DNA from: Flavobacteriaceae bacterium
GTDB lineage: Bacteria; Bacteroidota; Bacteroidia; Flavobacteriales; Flavobacteriaceae
Length of the DNA stretch: 42,778 nt
NCBI GenBank assembly: GCA_016764435.1
Contig: JAESRX010000070.1
Coordinates: 1 to 42,778, forward strand
Direction: 5' to 3'
Shown: piece after piece, positions 26,428-35,507 of the stretch
How positions within the stretch are numbered: position 1 is the stretch's first letter
How the letters are laid out: every line of letters begins with the position of its first letter
Translations under genes and position numbers: made by a program
The notes under the pieces: model-generated
The model's database searches: none
The model's input: the letters and a program-made list of their open reading frames with translations, nothing else
What the model was told of the DNA's origin: nothing

Positions 26428-29400
26428 TTACAATTTTCTGCGATTGTCGTTAGAATCTGTATCTATTAATTTATTATAAGGATCCACCCCTACTTCTAGT
26501 GGCTTTTGATCTAAAATAAGGGTGATTTTATTATTAATCTCCGTTATTTTTAGCTTTTTCAAGTACAATTCTACTTCGTTTTTATCGTCAGAATCATCTT
26601 CTCCAAACACGCCTATTTCTATATAATCCTTCATAGGGACCGAGTATATAGGCTTGCGCATTTTCTCCGTTTTATAAGACAGTGAATCTACTTTATTATC
26701 ACTATAAAAACGACGTCCTTTTTCATTATTTCTATATTTACTTACATTAAACTCAATGTCTACCTGCCATTTACCATTGTCCAATTCCGTAACTTCGGCA
26801 TCTACAATTCTATTTTTATACAAGGTGATTGTTTCAAACATATCCTGAATAACATATTGCAAAGAATCTGGCGTCACCTCCGTAATATACTCTATCATCT
26901 CTAAAGAAGTGGTATACGGTGGCTTTTGAAATTTCACTTTTTCTACATATTTTTTCAGTGCTCCATTTAAGGTCTCTTCCCCTATATAATCACTCAAAGC
27001 ATAAAAAACTAAAGAACCTTTTTGGTAGTGTATATATCCTTGACCATCATTATAAGCCAAAGCACTTTCTCGCTTTCGTTCCACAGTACGTCGCATTAAA
27101 TAATCGTCCAATGCTTTTTTCAAAAACTTACGCATTTTACTTTTTCCATGTTCATGTTCCAATACTTTTAATGAAACATACTCGGACAAACTTTCAGACA
27201 ACATGGTTGCTCCTCTTACATCTGCTCCGATTACTTGATGTGCCCACCACTGATGCGCCATTTCGTGTACTGTAATTGCAAAACCATAATCTACGCCTCC
27301 CGCTTCATCGTCCTCTACATCCGCTATAAAACCTACTCCTTCAGAAAAAGGAATAGTATTTGGAAATGACTGCGCAAAACCTCCTCCAGTTCTAGGAAAC
27401 TCAATAATACGGGCTTGCTTGTGCTGATAAGGACTGAAATTTTCTGAATTATAGGCCAGAGAAGCTTTCATTCCATCCATCATGCTCTCTAAGTTGTACT
27501 CATGTCCTTTATGATAATAAATCTCAAGCTTTACGTCTTTCCACGTATCGCGTTTCACTTCATATCTTCCAGAATTAAAGGCATAAAAATTTAAGATTTT
27601 ATCCTCCATTTTATAATGAAAATAGCGTCTACCATCCTTTACTACCTCTGACTGCAAATATCCAGGAGCAATCGCTATTTGATCTTCAGAAGTACTAACT
27701 CTTGCTTCAAAATTAATCCAGTCTGCATCTTTTGCGATATAGGTATTTCCAAGTGCCGTAGAATCTGACGGTAATGGTTTCAGATCATTTTTAGGTAAAT
27801 CATATTTTTCGCGTATTTTATCATCTGTCAAACCTCCACCAAAATACCCTAAACTCGGAAAAATACTAGAATTAATAAATGTTCCATTGCTACGAACCGG
27901 AGAATGCTTTCTCATGTAAGTATTTTCCTTATTCTTAATCGTAAAACTCAAAGTGATGGAATCTCCCGGTACTAATTTTTTATCCAATTTATAAATATCA
28001 AAATTATAAACAGTATCCTCAGAAACCAACACATTTTCTCTATCAAACTTAAAAGTACTTGGATAGTTATTATGATCTAATAAAATAGTGTCAATAGCCT
28101 GGGCTGTTTTATTCACCATAATATAAGTACCACTCGCTTCAAAGTTTCGTTCCTTAGGAAAGATATCCATCGACACATTTACATCGACAATACGTGGTTG
28201 CAAAAAATGTTCGTACTTTTTATACTTCTTTTCCCCGGTCACTTGACTAAGTTCACGTTCTTTAGATGATTTACGTTCGTTGGTGACATTGTTTTCATAA
28301 TAAATACTACCTCCGACAGCAAAAAATGCCATCATCAATCCAAAAAACGACACCATGGTAATTCCTTTAAATCTAGTTCCTGCGATAGAAAAACGCTCTT
28401 TGAACGAATGTGGTAATCCACGTACCCAAAACAATCCTGCAAGAATTAATAACAGACCTCCAGAGAGTAACCAGTACAGTTTATACACTAAATACGGACG
28501 CTCCGAACCTCCATATCCATTCATGTCAGAATAGCGATATCCAGGGGCATCGTTGTATTTAAAAATGGCTTGTTCTATACCTACAAAAGGAACAAACTGA
28601 ATCCCTATGGAGATAACCAATAAAATAAACAATCCCAAGTAGGGATTTTTCACCAAACTTTGAATGAACAAGGCCATCATAGCCCAGATTACAAAATGAA
28701 CTAATTTCAAAACGTATAGCTCATAAAAATACTGGTCCAATTCAAAATTATAATAGCCTTTATACACTTGAAATAACACTCCTGCAATTACAATAACCAA
28801 TAACATGATTACCTGCATTTTTATCAAAGCGATGAATTTAGACAGTAATAATGTCCAGTTTTTAACCGCTGTGGTATCAATTAACTGATTGATATTAAAA
28901 ATACGAGAACGATGCACTAACATCCCTGCATATAAAAAAGTCAATAAATTGATAAATAAAGAAAAACCTCCACCAGGAAGTAGTAACATTTTCCAAGTAA
29001 CCGGATAAGTACTCGTTCCAAACAATTTCCCTGAGGTGACGGCCATCAATAAAATAAAGATCAATCCTACAATTAAAATACTGATAAAAGGCCAGCTACG
29101 TACAATGTATTTAAAATCGGCATGTGACATACGCCATGCTGCTTTCAATTGCTCTTTCATCGAATAATCAAGCCTTACTTTCGGCAAATTAATACGTGTG
29201 ATCCCACCAAAATTATGTTTAATCAGACGTTCTCCCTTCACTTTTCTAAAACTAAAAGTAATCGCGTTTTGACTAAAGGAAAACTTTTTATAGACTAAGG
29301 TAAAAAAACCAACAGCAATACTCATCCACAATATGCGATTGTAAATAATTAAACTTCCAATAGGTAATAAGGTGTCATTTTTCTCAGCAACCGTCCAATA

Positions 29401-30075
29401 TTGTGTATAATAACCTATGGCTTCCGATCCAAATGGATCTAACAATCCTGCTATAAAACGATTATCTACTTCTCCAATCATCCCTTCCGCTATTCCTTGC
29501 ACAAATAACAATAAGACCACAGTAATAAATCCTGCGGCGATATTCCGTGTAAAAGTAACCACCCCAAAAACAATGGATCCAAAAAGAAACATATTCGGAA
29601 TTATATACACTAAATAGGTTTGAATATATGCGAAGGCATTAAACTCAGTAATAATGTCCGCATTAGTACCTGGCAAACGGAATCCTATAATTAAACCTAG
29701 CCCCATAAAAGCCACAATAATTAAGACCATTAAAAAGGAACTCAAAAACTTCGCCATTAGGTAATTTCCTTTTGTAAAAGGATAGGAATATAAAATGGTA
29801 TGCATTTCGCTTTTATAATCCCGGTATACGGATGCACCTATAATAGAAGGCAATAAAAAAAGCATAAAAATGGTCATTCCGCTAAACATTGCATGTACTC
29901 CGAAGGGAGAATTAATCATATTTGCAGAACCTGTGCTCGCGGTTATCGAATCAAAAATTCCAGCAGTAGCAGCGGCCATAAAGCAAGATATGCTAAATAA
30001 AATCGCAGCAAAAATATAAAAAGTTGGTTGCTTGAACCAATAGTTTAGTTCGTATTTAAATATCGTTGAAAACAT
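26428..30075 (-). CDS. ABC transporter permease fused to an M1-family metallopeptidase
   Basis: This 1215-residue inner-membrane protein has two parts. The N-terminal half (about 1-590) is an ABC-2 type permease with about a dozen membrane helices in two sets (for example FYIFAAILFSISCFMAAATA; FISILIVGLIFILLMAVTSG). After the helix near 565-585 comes a C-terminal M1 aminopeptidase-like region. Its zinc motif HEMAHQWW is followed by TMLSESLSEY with the third-ligand Glu, and a substrate-side GGGFAQSF precedes it (the usual GAMEN-like position is degenerate). This fusion is a recognised Bacteroidota architecture, but its substrate is unknown. The ATPase gene lies 38 bases upstream in the same operon. 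A likely role is export or processing of a peptide or protein. Confidence 0.92.
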   Translation of the reverse strand: MFSTIFKYELNYWFKQPTFYIFAAILFSISCFMAAATAGIFDSITASTGSANMINSPFGVHAMFSGMTIFMLFLLPSIIGASVYRDYKSEMHTILYSYPFTKGNYLMAKFLSSFLMVLIIVAFMGLGLIIGFRLPGTNADIITEFNAFAYIQTYLVYIIPNMFLFGSIVFGVVTFTRNIAAGFITVVLLLFVQGIAEGMIGEVDNRFIAGLLDPFGSEAIGYYTQYWTVAEKNDTLLPIGSLIIYNRILWMSIAVGFFTLVYKKFSFSQNAITFSFRKVKGERLIKHNFGGITRINLPKVRLDYSMKEQLKAAWRMSHADFKYIVRSWPFISILIVGLIFILLMAVTSGKLFGTSTYPVTWKMLLLPGGGFSLFINLLTFLYAGMLVHRSRIFNINQLIDTTAVKNWTLLLSKFIALIKMQVIMLLVIVIAGVLFQVYKGYYNFELDQYFYELYVLKLVHFVIWAMMALFIQSLVKNPYLGLFILLVISIGIQFVPFVGIEQAIFKYNDAPGYRYSDMNGYGGSERPYLVYKLYWLLSGGLLLILAGLFWVRGLPHSFKERFSIAGTRFKGITMVSFFGLMMAFFAVGGSIYYENNVTNERKSSKERELSQVTGEKKYKKYEHFLQPRIVDVNVSMDIFPKERNFEASGTYIMVNKTAQAIDTILLDHNNYPSTFKFDRENVLVSEDTVYNFDIYKLDKKLVPGDSITLSFTIKNKENTYMRKHSPVRSNGTFINSSIFPSLGYFGGGLTDDKIREKYDLPKNDLKPLPSDSTALGNTYIAKDADWINFEARVSTSEDQIAIAPGYLQSEVVKDGRRYFHYKMEDKILNFYAFNSGRYEVKRDTWKDVKLEIYYHKGHEYNLESMMDGMKASLAYNSENFSPYQHKQARIIEFPRTGGGFAQSFPNTIPFSEGVGFIADVEDDEAGGVDYGFAITVHEMAHQWWAHQVIGADVRGATMLSESLSEYVSLKVLEHEHGKSKMRKFLKKALDDYLMRRTVERKRESALAYNDGQGYIHYQKGSLVFYALSDYIGEETLNGALKKYVEKVKFQKPPYTTSLEMIEYITEVTPDSLQYVIQDMFETITLYKNRIVDAEVTELDNGKWQVDIEFNVSKYRNNEKGRRFYSDNKVDSLSYKTEKMRKPIYSVPMKDYIEIGVFGEDDSDDKNEVELYLKKLKITEINNKITLILDQKPLEVGVDPYNKLIDTDSNDNRRKL

Positions 30076-30113
30076 GTATTTTATAATTTAAATTAATAAT
30101 TAATCCTTTAAAA

Positions 30114-31001
30114 CTATGCCTCTACAGGGGCGTCTTGTTTTAAAGCGATAAAATACACATCGTCTAACTGTGGCTCCACACTTTTAAATTGACCAGATGG
30201 TTGGTCTGTTGCGTACACACGAACGGTCAAAGAATTATCTTGATTATAACTTGAGGACAATACATTGTATTTTGCCTCTAAAGCATCCAAATCATCACGC
30301 TCTACGCGACAAGACCATAGCTGCCCTTCAATTTCTTTTGTCGCTTGTATCGGTGTAATTTGTTTTAAAATACGCCCTCCATTTACAATGGCCATTTCAT
30401 TACACAACTCCTTGACATCTTCTACAATATGGGTGGAAAAAATAACAGTACAATTGGTTCCTACTTCTCTTAATACATTTAAAAAACGATGGCGTTCTGC
30501 AGGATCTAAACCAGCCGTAGGTTCATCTACTATAATTAATTTTGGACTATTTAACAATAACTGGGCAATTCCAAAACGTTGCTTCATTCCTCCAGAATAC
30601 CCGGCTACATATTTTTTACGAACTTCGTATAAATTAGTGATTTCTAAGACCTCTTTTACCAGTTTCTCTCTGTCTGATTTTGAACTAACGCCTTTAAGTG
30701 TAGCAAAATAATCTAACAGTTCTTCTGCGGACATTTTAGGGTACACTCCAAAGGATTGTGGTAAATATCCTAAGATTTTACGCAAACTCATTTGGTCTTT
30801 TAACACATCAATCCCATTAAAAGTAATGGTTCCAGTATCTGGAGATTGTAAGGTAGCAATGGTACGCATTAAGGTAGATTTCCCTGCGCCATTAGGCCCC
30901 AATAATCCAAACATCCCAGTTCCAATTTCTAGGTTCAAATTATCCAGCGCTCTCACGCCATTTTTATAGGTCTTAGATAAATTTTTAATGGTTAATTGCA
31001 T
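30114..31001 (-). CDS. ABC transporter ATP-binding protein
   Basis: This 295-residue ATPase powers the permease-peptidase fusion encoded 38 bases downstream. Walker A is GPNGAGKS (35-42), the Q-loop lies in YLPQSFG, the ABC signature is YSGGMKQR, Walker B with the D-loop is LIIVDEPTAGLDP, and the switch His is in VIFSTHIVED. The sequence belongs to the CcmA/NatA-like class that works with ABC-2 permeases. The last 70 residues form the small accessory domain of this class. Upstream it has a tandem duplication of TTTTTATAATTGA, so its promoter lies in a very AT-rich leader. Confidence 0.95.
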   Translation of the reverse strand: MQLTIKNLSKTYKNGVRALDNLNLEIGTGMFGLLGPNGAGKSTLMRTIATLQSPDTGTITFNGIDVLKDQMSLRKILGYLPQSFGVYPKMSAEELLDYFATLKGVSSKSDREKLVKEVLEITNLYEVRKKYVAGYSGGMKQRFGIAQLLLNSPKLIIVDEPTAGLDPAERHRFLNVLREVGTNCTVIFSTHIVEDVKELCNEMAIVNGGRILKQITPIQATKEIEGQLWSCRVERDDLDALEAKYNVLSSSYNQDNSLTVRVYATDQPSGQFKSVEPQLDDVYFIALKQDAPVEA

Positions 31002-31008
31002 CGTCTTT

Positions 31009-31034
31009 TTTTTATAATTGATTTTTATAATTGA
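31009..31034. repeat. Perfect tandem duplication of 13 bases upstream of the ATPase gene
   Basis: TTTTTATAATTGA occurs twice head to tail (31009-31021 and 31022-31034), starting 8 bases upstream of the ATPase start codon on the minus strand, in the leader or promoter region. The core TTTTATAATT also occurs upstream of the neighbouring receiver, permease and galK genes. Confidence 0.7.
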
Positions 31035-31107
31035 TTAGTATAAAAGTAACACTAAATGTTACAATGACACACAACTATTTTATAATCAACTAAAAACAGC
31101 CGATAAA

Positions 31108-31491
31108 CTAGAGTGAATTGTATTCCTTAATTTGGTTTTTTACCTTTAAAAACAACTCCTCACATTGAAATGGTTTTGGCACAAAATTAACTTTCCCAAG
31201 CTTGAAACATTGGACATCAAAACACAGTTTCTCTGTAAAGGAAAGAAAAATGATAGGAATGTTTGCAAACTTATCTTGCCCTTTTATTCTTTTACAAAAC
31301 TCAAAAGCATCTATTTCTGGTTTTACATCTATCAAAATTAAATCTGGGGCTTTCACTCCAATGGAAACAGTCGCTAATTCACAACTATCCGCAGGCCAAA
31401 CTTGGTAGCCTTGTTCTACAAATAACCTACAGGTTTCTGGTAAGCGATCACTATCCGGGTCAATGATTAAAATGTTTTTTTTAAGACTCAT
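31108..31491 (-). CDS. Stand-alone receiver-domain protein
   Basis: The 127 residues form a single two-component receiver domain with no output domain. The acidic pocket is in ILIIDPDSD, the phospho-acceptor is Asp55 in LILIDVKPEID, the switch Ser/Thr is in IIFLSFTEK, and the conserved Lys106 is in VNFVPKPF. Such single-domain proteins shuttle phosphate in phosphorelays or modulate a partner directly. It lies about 107 bases upstream of the ABC ATPase gene on the same strand and may or may not be in the same transcript. No cognate kinase is adjacent. Confidence 0.9.
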   Translation of the reverse strand: MSLKKNILIIDPDSDRLPETCRLFVEQGYQVWPADSCELATVSIGVKAPDLILIDVKPEIDAFEFCKRIKGQDKFANIPIIFLSFTEKLCFDVQCFKLGKVNFVPKPFQCEELFLKVKNQIKEYNSL

Positions 31492-31837
31492 AGCTGTTGT
31501 TTTATAATTAGCAATTCAAATATTTAATGAAAATGATTGTATTCCTATAGCTTCCATGGACAAATGCACTTCACTACTGCTGGACATTACTTTAATTTAT
31601 TTGAAAACCCGTCACCTGAATATTCTTATAAAACAGTATCCCTCTAAAATACTTACTAAGTTTTCGAAAAAAAAAGAACAAAAATCATGACATTTATCAA
31701 GCAGCTCCAACTAAAACGTTTTCTTATACAGATAGTTAACAAAAAAAACACTTAAACGAATTTATGTTACCTAAAACAAAAGAGAGCTTGTAAAAAATAC
31801 AAGCTCTCTTTTTATCAAAACAAACATTCGTTTCGTA
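31492..31837. other. Intergenic region upstream of the receiver gene
   Basis: No coding frame of note is seen. The right end holds the terminator of the leftward symporter gene; the left end should hold the receiver gene promoter and includes a TTTTATAATT block (31500-31509) nine bases from its start codon. Confidence 0.5.
31779..31814 (-). terminator. Rho-independent terminator of the galK-symporter operon
   Basis: A stem of about 14 bp pairs AAGAGAGCTTGTA with TACAAGCTCTCTT around an A5 loop, with an A run on one side and a T run on the other. It lies about 25 bases beyond the symporter stop codon. Confidence 0.92.
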
Positions 31838-33490
31838 TTATTTCCAGAATAAAGAATACAATACCACTAAAATAATCATCACTGCGAAAGCACCGATATT
31901 ATACAAAGGGCTTGTTTTAAACAATTCCTTTTTAATTACAATCGCTTTTTCATCCGTAGCTCCTTTATTTTGTATAAAACTTGCAATGGCAATAACTAGC
32001 ATCGTTAAAACGGCAGTATACCCCATTTGATCCATCCAAGGAACATCTACAAAAACAGCACTCGTACTCCACCCTTTTGGGGCTACTTTAAAATACAAGG
32101 CAATAGGAATCGATGATAAAGCGCCAATAATAGCGCCTTTATTGGTTGTTTTTTTCCAAAATAACCCCAGTATAAACACGGCTAAAATACCTGGACTCAC
32201 CATTCCTGTAAATTCTTGAATAAACTGAAATGCTTGGTCTAAACCATCTAATAACGGAGCTACTATACTCGCGATTACTAAGGCTACAAAAGCAGACAAG
32301 CGCCCCACATTTACGGTTTGCTTATCACTCGCATTTTTATGAATGTATTGTTTGTAAATATCCATTGTAAAAATAGTAGACGTGGAATTTAACATGGATG
32401 CTAAAGACGATACAATAGCAGCTGCTAAGGCCGCAAACGCCACTCCTTTTAAGCCTGTTGGCAAAAACTGTAACAACCATGGATATGCTTTATCCGCTTG
32501 ATCTACGGTCGGTAAATTTCGCATCCCAGCCTCTCCTAGACTTGCTAAAATTTCTGGATCATTTACCATCACATAGGCTGCGATTCCTGGCAAGACTACA
32601 ATTACTGGAATAATCAATTTTAAAAAGGCGGCTAATAAAATCCCTTTCTGTGCTTCTTTTAATGATTTAGCTGCCAAAGTACGTTGGATAATATATTGAT
32701 TGAACCCCCAATAATATAAATTGGCAACCCACATTCCTCCCACTAACACCCCTATTCCTGGTAGGTTCTTGAACTCAGGATTGGAGGCATCTAAAATCAT
32801 TGCAAACCTATCAGGAGCCGCTTCATACACTGTTTTCAGTCCCGCAATCACACCTTCACCTCCAGACACTGTGTCCAAGGCTATATAGGTGGTAACTAAA
32901 CCTCCCATGATTAAGAAAACTACCTGAATTACATCGGTCCATGCAACAGCGGACAAGCCTCCATACAAGGAATATGCCGCCGCAAATAACGCCAATCCCA
33001 GCACTCCATAAACCATCGGTATTCCCATTATAGTTTCTAAGGCTAAAGCTCCTAAATAAAGTACGGACGTCAAGTTTACAAATACATATAAACCAATCCA
33101 AAAAACAGCTAAAATCGTTTTTAAATTGGTAGAAAATCGTTTTTCAACAAATTCTGGAATCGTGTACAATCCTTTTTCTATAAATATGGGTAAAAAGTAT
33201 TTCCCCACTATAATTAGTGTAATCGCCGCCATCCATTCATACGAAGCAATGGCTAACCCTAAGGCAAACCCAGAACCTGACATTCCTATAAATTGCTCGG
33301 CAGATATATTAGCTGCAATAAGCGATGCTCCAATAGCCCACCACGGAAGTGATTTACTCGCTAAAAAATAGTCCTCAGCATTTTTTTGATGCCCCTCTTT
33401 ATCTCTCGAGACCCAAAGACCCACTCCTAAAATAAGAATAGCATAGGCTATAAAAATGAAATAATCCCAAAACTCAAAATTTGTTGTCAT
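31838..33490 (-). CDS. Sodium:solute symporter (SSS family, sodium/sugar cotransporter-like)
   Basis: This 550-residue inner-membrane protein with about 14 helices belongs to the family of the Vibrio Na+/galactose symporter vSGLT. Recognisable parts are DYFLASKSLPWWAIGASLIA in the first inverted repeat, ANISAEQFIGMSGSGFA, the helix pattern AYSLYGGLSAVAWTDVIQVV, and LAAAIVSSLASMLNSTSTIF, which carries the sodium-site serines. It couples sodium entry to sugar uptake. The gene begins 24 bases after the galK stop codon and the two share a terminator, which points strongly to galactose as the substrate, although the sugar is inferred from context. Confidence 0.92.
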   Translation of the reverse strand: MTTNFEFWDYFIFIAYAILILGVGLWVSRDKEGHQKNAEDYFLASKSLPWWAIGASLIAANISAEQFIGMSGSGFALGLAIASYEWMAAITLIIVGKYFLPIFIEKGLYTIPEFVEKRFSTNLKTILAVFWIGLYVFVNLTSVLYLGALALETIMGIPMVYGVLGLALFAAAYSLYGGLSAVAWTDVIQVVFLIMGGLVTTYIALDTVSGGEGVIAGLKTVYEAAPDRFAMILDASNPEFKNLPGIGVLVGGMWVANLYYWGFNQYIIQRTLAAKSLKEAQKGILLAAFLKLIIPVIVVLPGIAAYVMVNDPEILASLGEAGMRNLPTVDQADKAYPWLLQFLPTGLKGVAFAALAAAIVSSLASMLNSTSTIFTMDIYKQYIHKNASDKQTVNVGRLSAFVALVIASIVAPLLDGLDQAFQFIQEFTGMVSPGILAVFILGLFWKKTTNKGAIIGALSSIPIALYFKVAPKGWSTSAVFVDVPWMDQMGYTAVLTMLVIAIASFIQNKGATDEKAIVIKKELFKTSPLYNIGAFAVMIILVVLYSLFWK

Positions 33491-33514
33491 AATATATTAT
33501 TTGGTTATCTTTTT

Positions 33515-34651
33515 CTAATTTTCAATTCTTGTTCCTCCACAAGGCATGGCTTCAAAGGAGGTCAATTTAATTCCAAAAGCTTTCAAATACCCTTCAGAAA
33601 CCTCTTTAATAAATCCGTCTATGGCATCTTTATGTATTAAATTAATCGTGCAACCTCCAAAACCACCCCCCATCACACGGGCGCCTAGAACTTCATCGTA
33701 TTTTCTAGAAAAATCAACTAAAAAATCCAATTCTTTACAACTCACCTCATACAACTGCTGTAATCCCGTATGGGTCTGATACATAAATGCCCCCAATGCT
33801 TTTAAATCATTATTTTTTAAAGCCTCCACGGCATTTAATGTACGTTCATTTTCCTGGACCACATACAGACATCTATCATAGACCACAGCAGACAAAGCTA
33901 CTTTAAATTCACTTAACATTTCCATACTAACATCTCGTAATGACTGTACCTCAGTATATTTATGTTGAATGACCGCTACGCCTTCTTCGCATTGTTGCCT
34001 CCGTATATTATAGGCTCCTGAAGCCAAATTATGCGACACATTCGTATTCAATAACACTAGTTTATAAGGAGCAATCTCCATCGGAACATAGGTCGCTTCT
34101 AAGGATTGACAATCCAATAAAATAACATGTCCTTCTTTACTCATTACAGATGCATACTGATCCATAATCCCACATTTAGTCCCTACATAATTGTGTTCTG
34201 CACGTTGAGACAGCTCCACCAACTGTAGTTTTGTTAATTTCAACGTAAACAATTCATTCAATCCAAACGCCAATCCACACTCTAAAGCCGCCGAAGAACT
34301 GACACCCGAACCTATGGGAATATCACTTTCCAAAACGCAATCAAAGCCCTGTAAACCCGTAGCTAATTGTTGTATTTCATAGACCACTCCCAAAATGTAA
34401 TTCTCCCACTGAATGGCACTCTTTGCTGTTTTTTTCAAATCAAAGGTAAAACCTTTGTCAAAATCAAGACTCTGCACCTCACAATGAGATGGACTCCCAT
34501 TTTTCCGGAACTTGAATCTAATTTTTTTATCAATCGCCGTAGGCAATACAAAACCATTGTTATAATCCGTATGCTCCCCTATAATATTAATTCTCCCAGG
34601 AGAGTTTACAACAATATCAAACGTACCCTCCATATTCTTATTGTTTTTCAT
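33515..34651 (-). CDS. galK: Galactokinase
   Basis: GalK phosphorylates alpha-D-galactose at C1 with ATP, the first step of the Leloir pathway. The 378-residue GHMP kinase shows the galactokinase signature GRINIIGEHTDYN (19-31), the ATP-binding motif PIGSGVSSSAALE, the catalytic Asp region CGIMDQYAS and the C-terminal motif RVMGGGFGGC. The length is typical. The first ATG (34651) overlaps the stop of a 10-codon upstream frame in ATGA; Met7 is an alternative start. The symporter gene follows directly. galT and galM, often neighbours in flavobacteria, are not in this window. Confidence 0.96.
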   Translation of the reverse strand: MKNNKNMEGTFDIVVNSPGRINIIGEHTDYNNGFVLPTAIDKKIRFKFRKNGSPSHCEVQSLDFDKGFTFDLKKTAKSAIQWENYILGVVYEIQQLATGLQGFDCVLESDIPIGSGVSSSAALECGLAFGLNELFTLKLTKLQLVELSQRAEHNYVGTKCGIMDQYASVMSKEGHVILLDCQSLEATYVPMEIAPYKLVLLNTNVSHNLASGAYNIRRQQCEEGVAVIQHKYTEVQSLRDVSMEMLSEFKVALSAVVYDRCLYVVQENERTLNAVEALKNNDLKALGAFMYQTHTGLQQLYEVSCKELDFLVDFSRKYDEVLGARVMGGGFGGCTINLIHKDAIDGFIKEVSEGYLKAFGIKLTSFEAMPCGGTRIEN

Positions 34652-34680
34652 TTTTTAAAGGTGCTTTTAATAGCAACCAT
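34648..34680 (-). CDS. Possible 10-residue leader peptide overlapping galK
   Basis: A short frame reading MVAIKSTFKK begins directly at an AATTATAAAATG block and ends in TGA, which overlaps the galK start as ATGA. If translated, it would couple ribosomes to galK. The peptide is too short to judge by composition and there is no proof of translation; an alternative is simple chance in an AT-rich leader. Confidence 0.25.
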   Translation of the reverse strand: MVAIKSTFKK

Positions 34681-35471
34681 TTTATAATTTATACTGTTTT
34701 AAATTGTACCACAGCTATTTCGGTAGTTGAATTAACTCCCTGAAATCACCCCTAATAATAGCCACTAAAAACTTCGAATCCAATCCGAGTCTTCATAGAC
34801 CAAGCTATCCCAAAATACGTATTGTAGTAAATTAAAAATCAAGGCATGACCCAATTCATTAATAAGCGTCAAACTTACACTTATTAATTTAATTAACAAG
34901 TAGGATTGTATCAAGATACAAGTAAAAGCTTTTAAACTACAATTGTTTGTTTTTAACTAAAAACCCTGACATTTATTTTAAATAAGTGCTTAAAATTCTA
35001 CTTATAAACAGCTAAAACACCGATACATGAGGAGTTGGTATTTCAACTAAGGATACAACGGAAATACGCCGCATGAACCATTACTAAAACCTACTTATGA
35101 GAACTCTAATAAGAATACCGTCTGTAACGAACTTGATTTCCATACAAAAACAGGGTATAAAGTGATGTTTAAATAACTACCGACGTAGTCATTCATGCGT
35201 AAAAAGAGAGGGCATAATCATAAAACCCGCGTCCCTTCAAGTAAAACGTATAGTGAGATCTATCCACAGCTATCTCAATTATTATACAGGGTCTATAAAA
35301 CAAATTCAACACCTAATCAAGTCAATTACACTTCTTTTTGTTTTTTTTAATGAGCAGGTAAAACAGGGAAAACCACCGAAATCCTACCTCCTATACTCCT
35401 TTCCTTTACAAAAAAAGAGTTCTTTAAAAAGAATGATTCTAACACCTAAAAACACTAATTTTACACAGAGG
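34652..35471. other. Divergent intergenic region between galK and the beta-barrel gene
   Basis: About 800 bases without a convincing gene. It contains a perfect 16-base palindrome (34906-34921), an AATAAG...CTTATT inverted pair just before it (34861-34885), and a TAATTTTA box (35456-35463) that could be the -7 element for the downstream plus-strand gene. The frame from 35253 is open but the residues before 35472 do not look like protein. Confidence 0.45.
34906..34921. promoter_or_regulatory. Perfect palindrome, possible operator
   Basis: TTGTATC and GATACAA are exact inverted copies separated by AA. The size and symmetry fit a binding site for a dimeric repressor of LacI/GntR type. It lies about 255 bases upstream of galK and 590 bases upstream of the next plus-strand gene. 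No regulator gene is adjacent, so assignment to galK is only a guess. Confidence 0.35.
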
Positions 35472-35507
35472 ATGAATGATAATATCGTCAATCCTTCTCA
35501 AAATAAA

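Noticed and set aside
35253..35471. N-terminal extension of the beta-barrel protein
   Set aside because: The frame is open but the residues are low-quality and precede a likely promoter box; the family's N terminus begins near NPLAKLIGTWKG.
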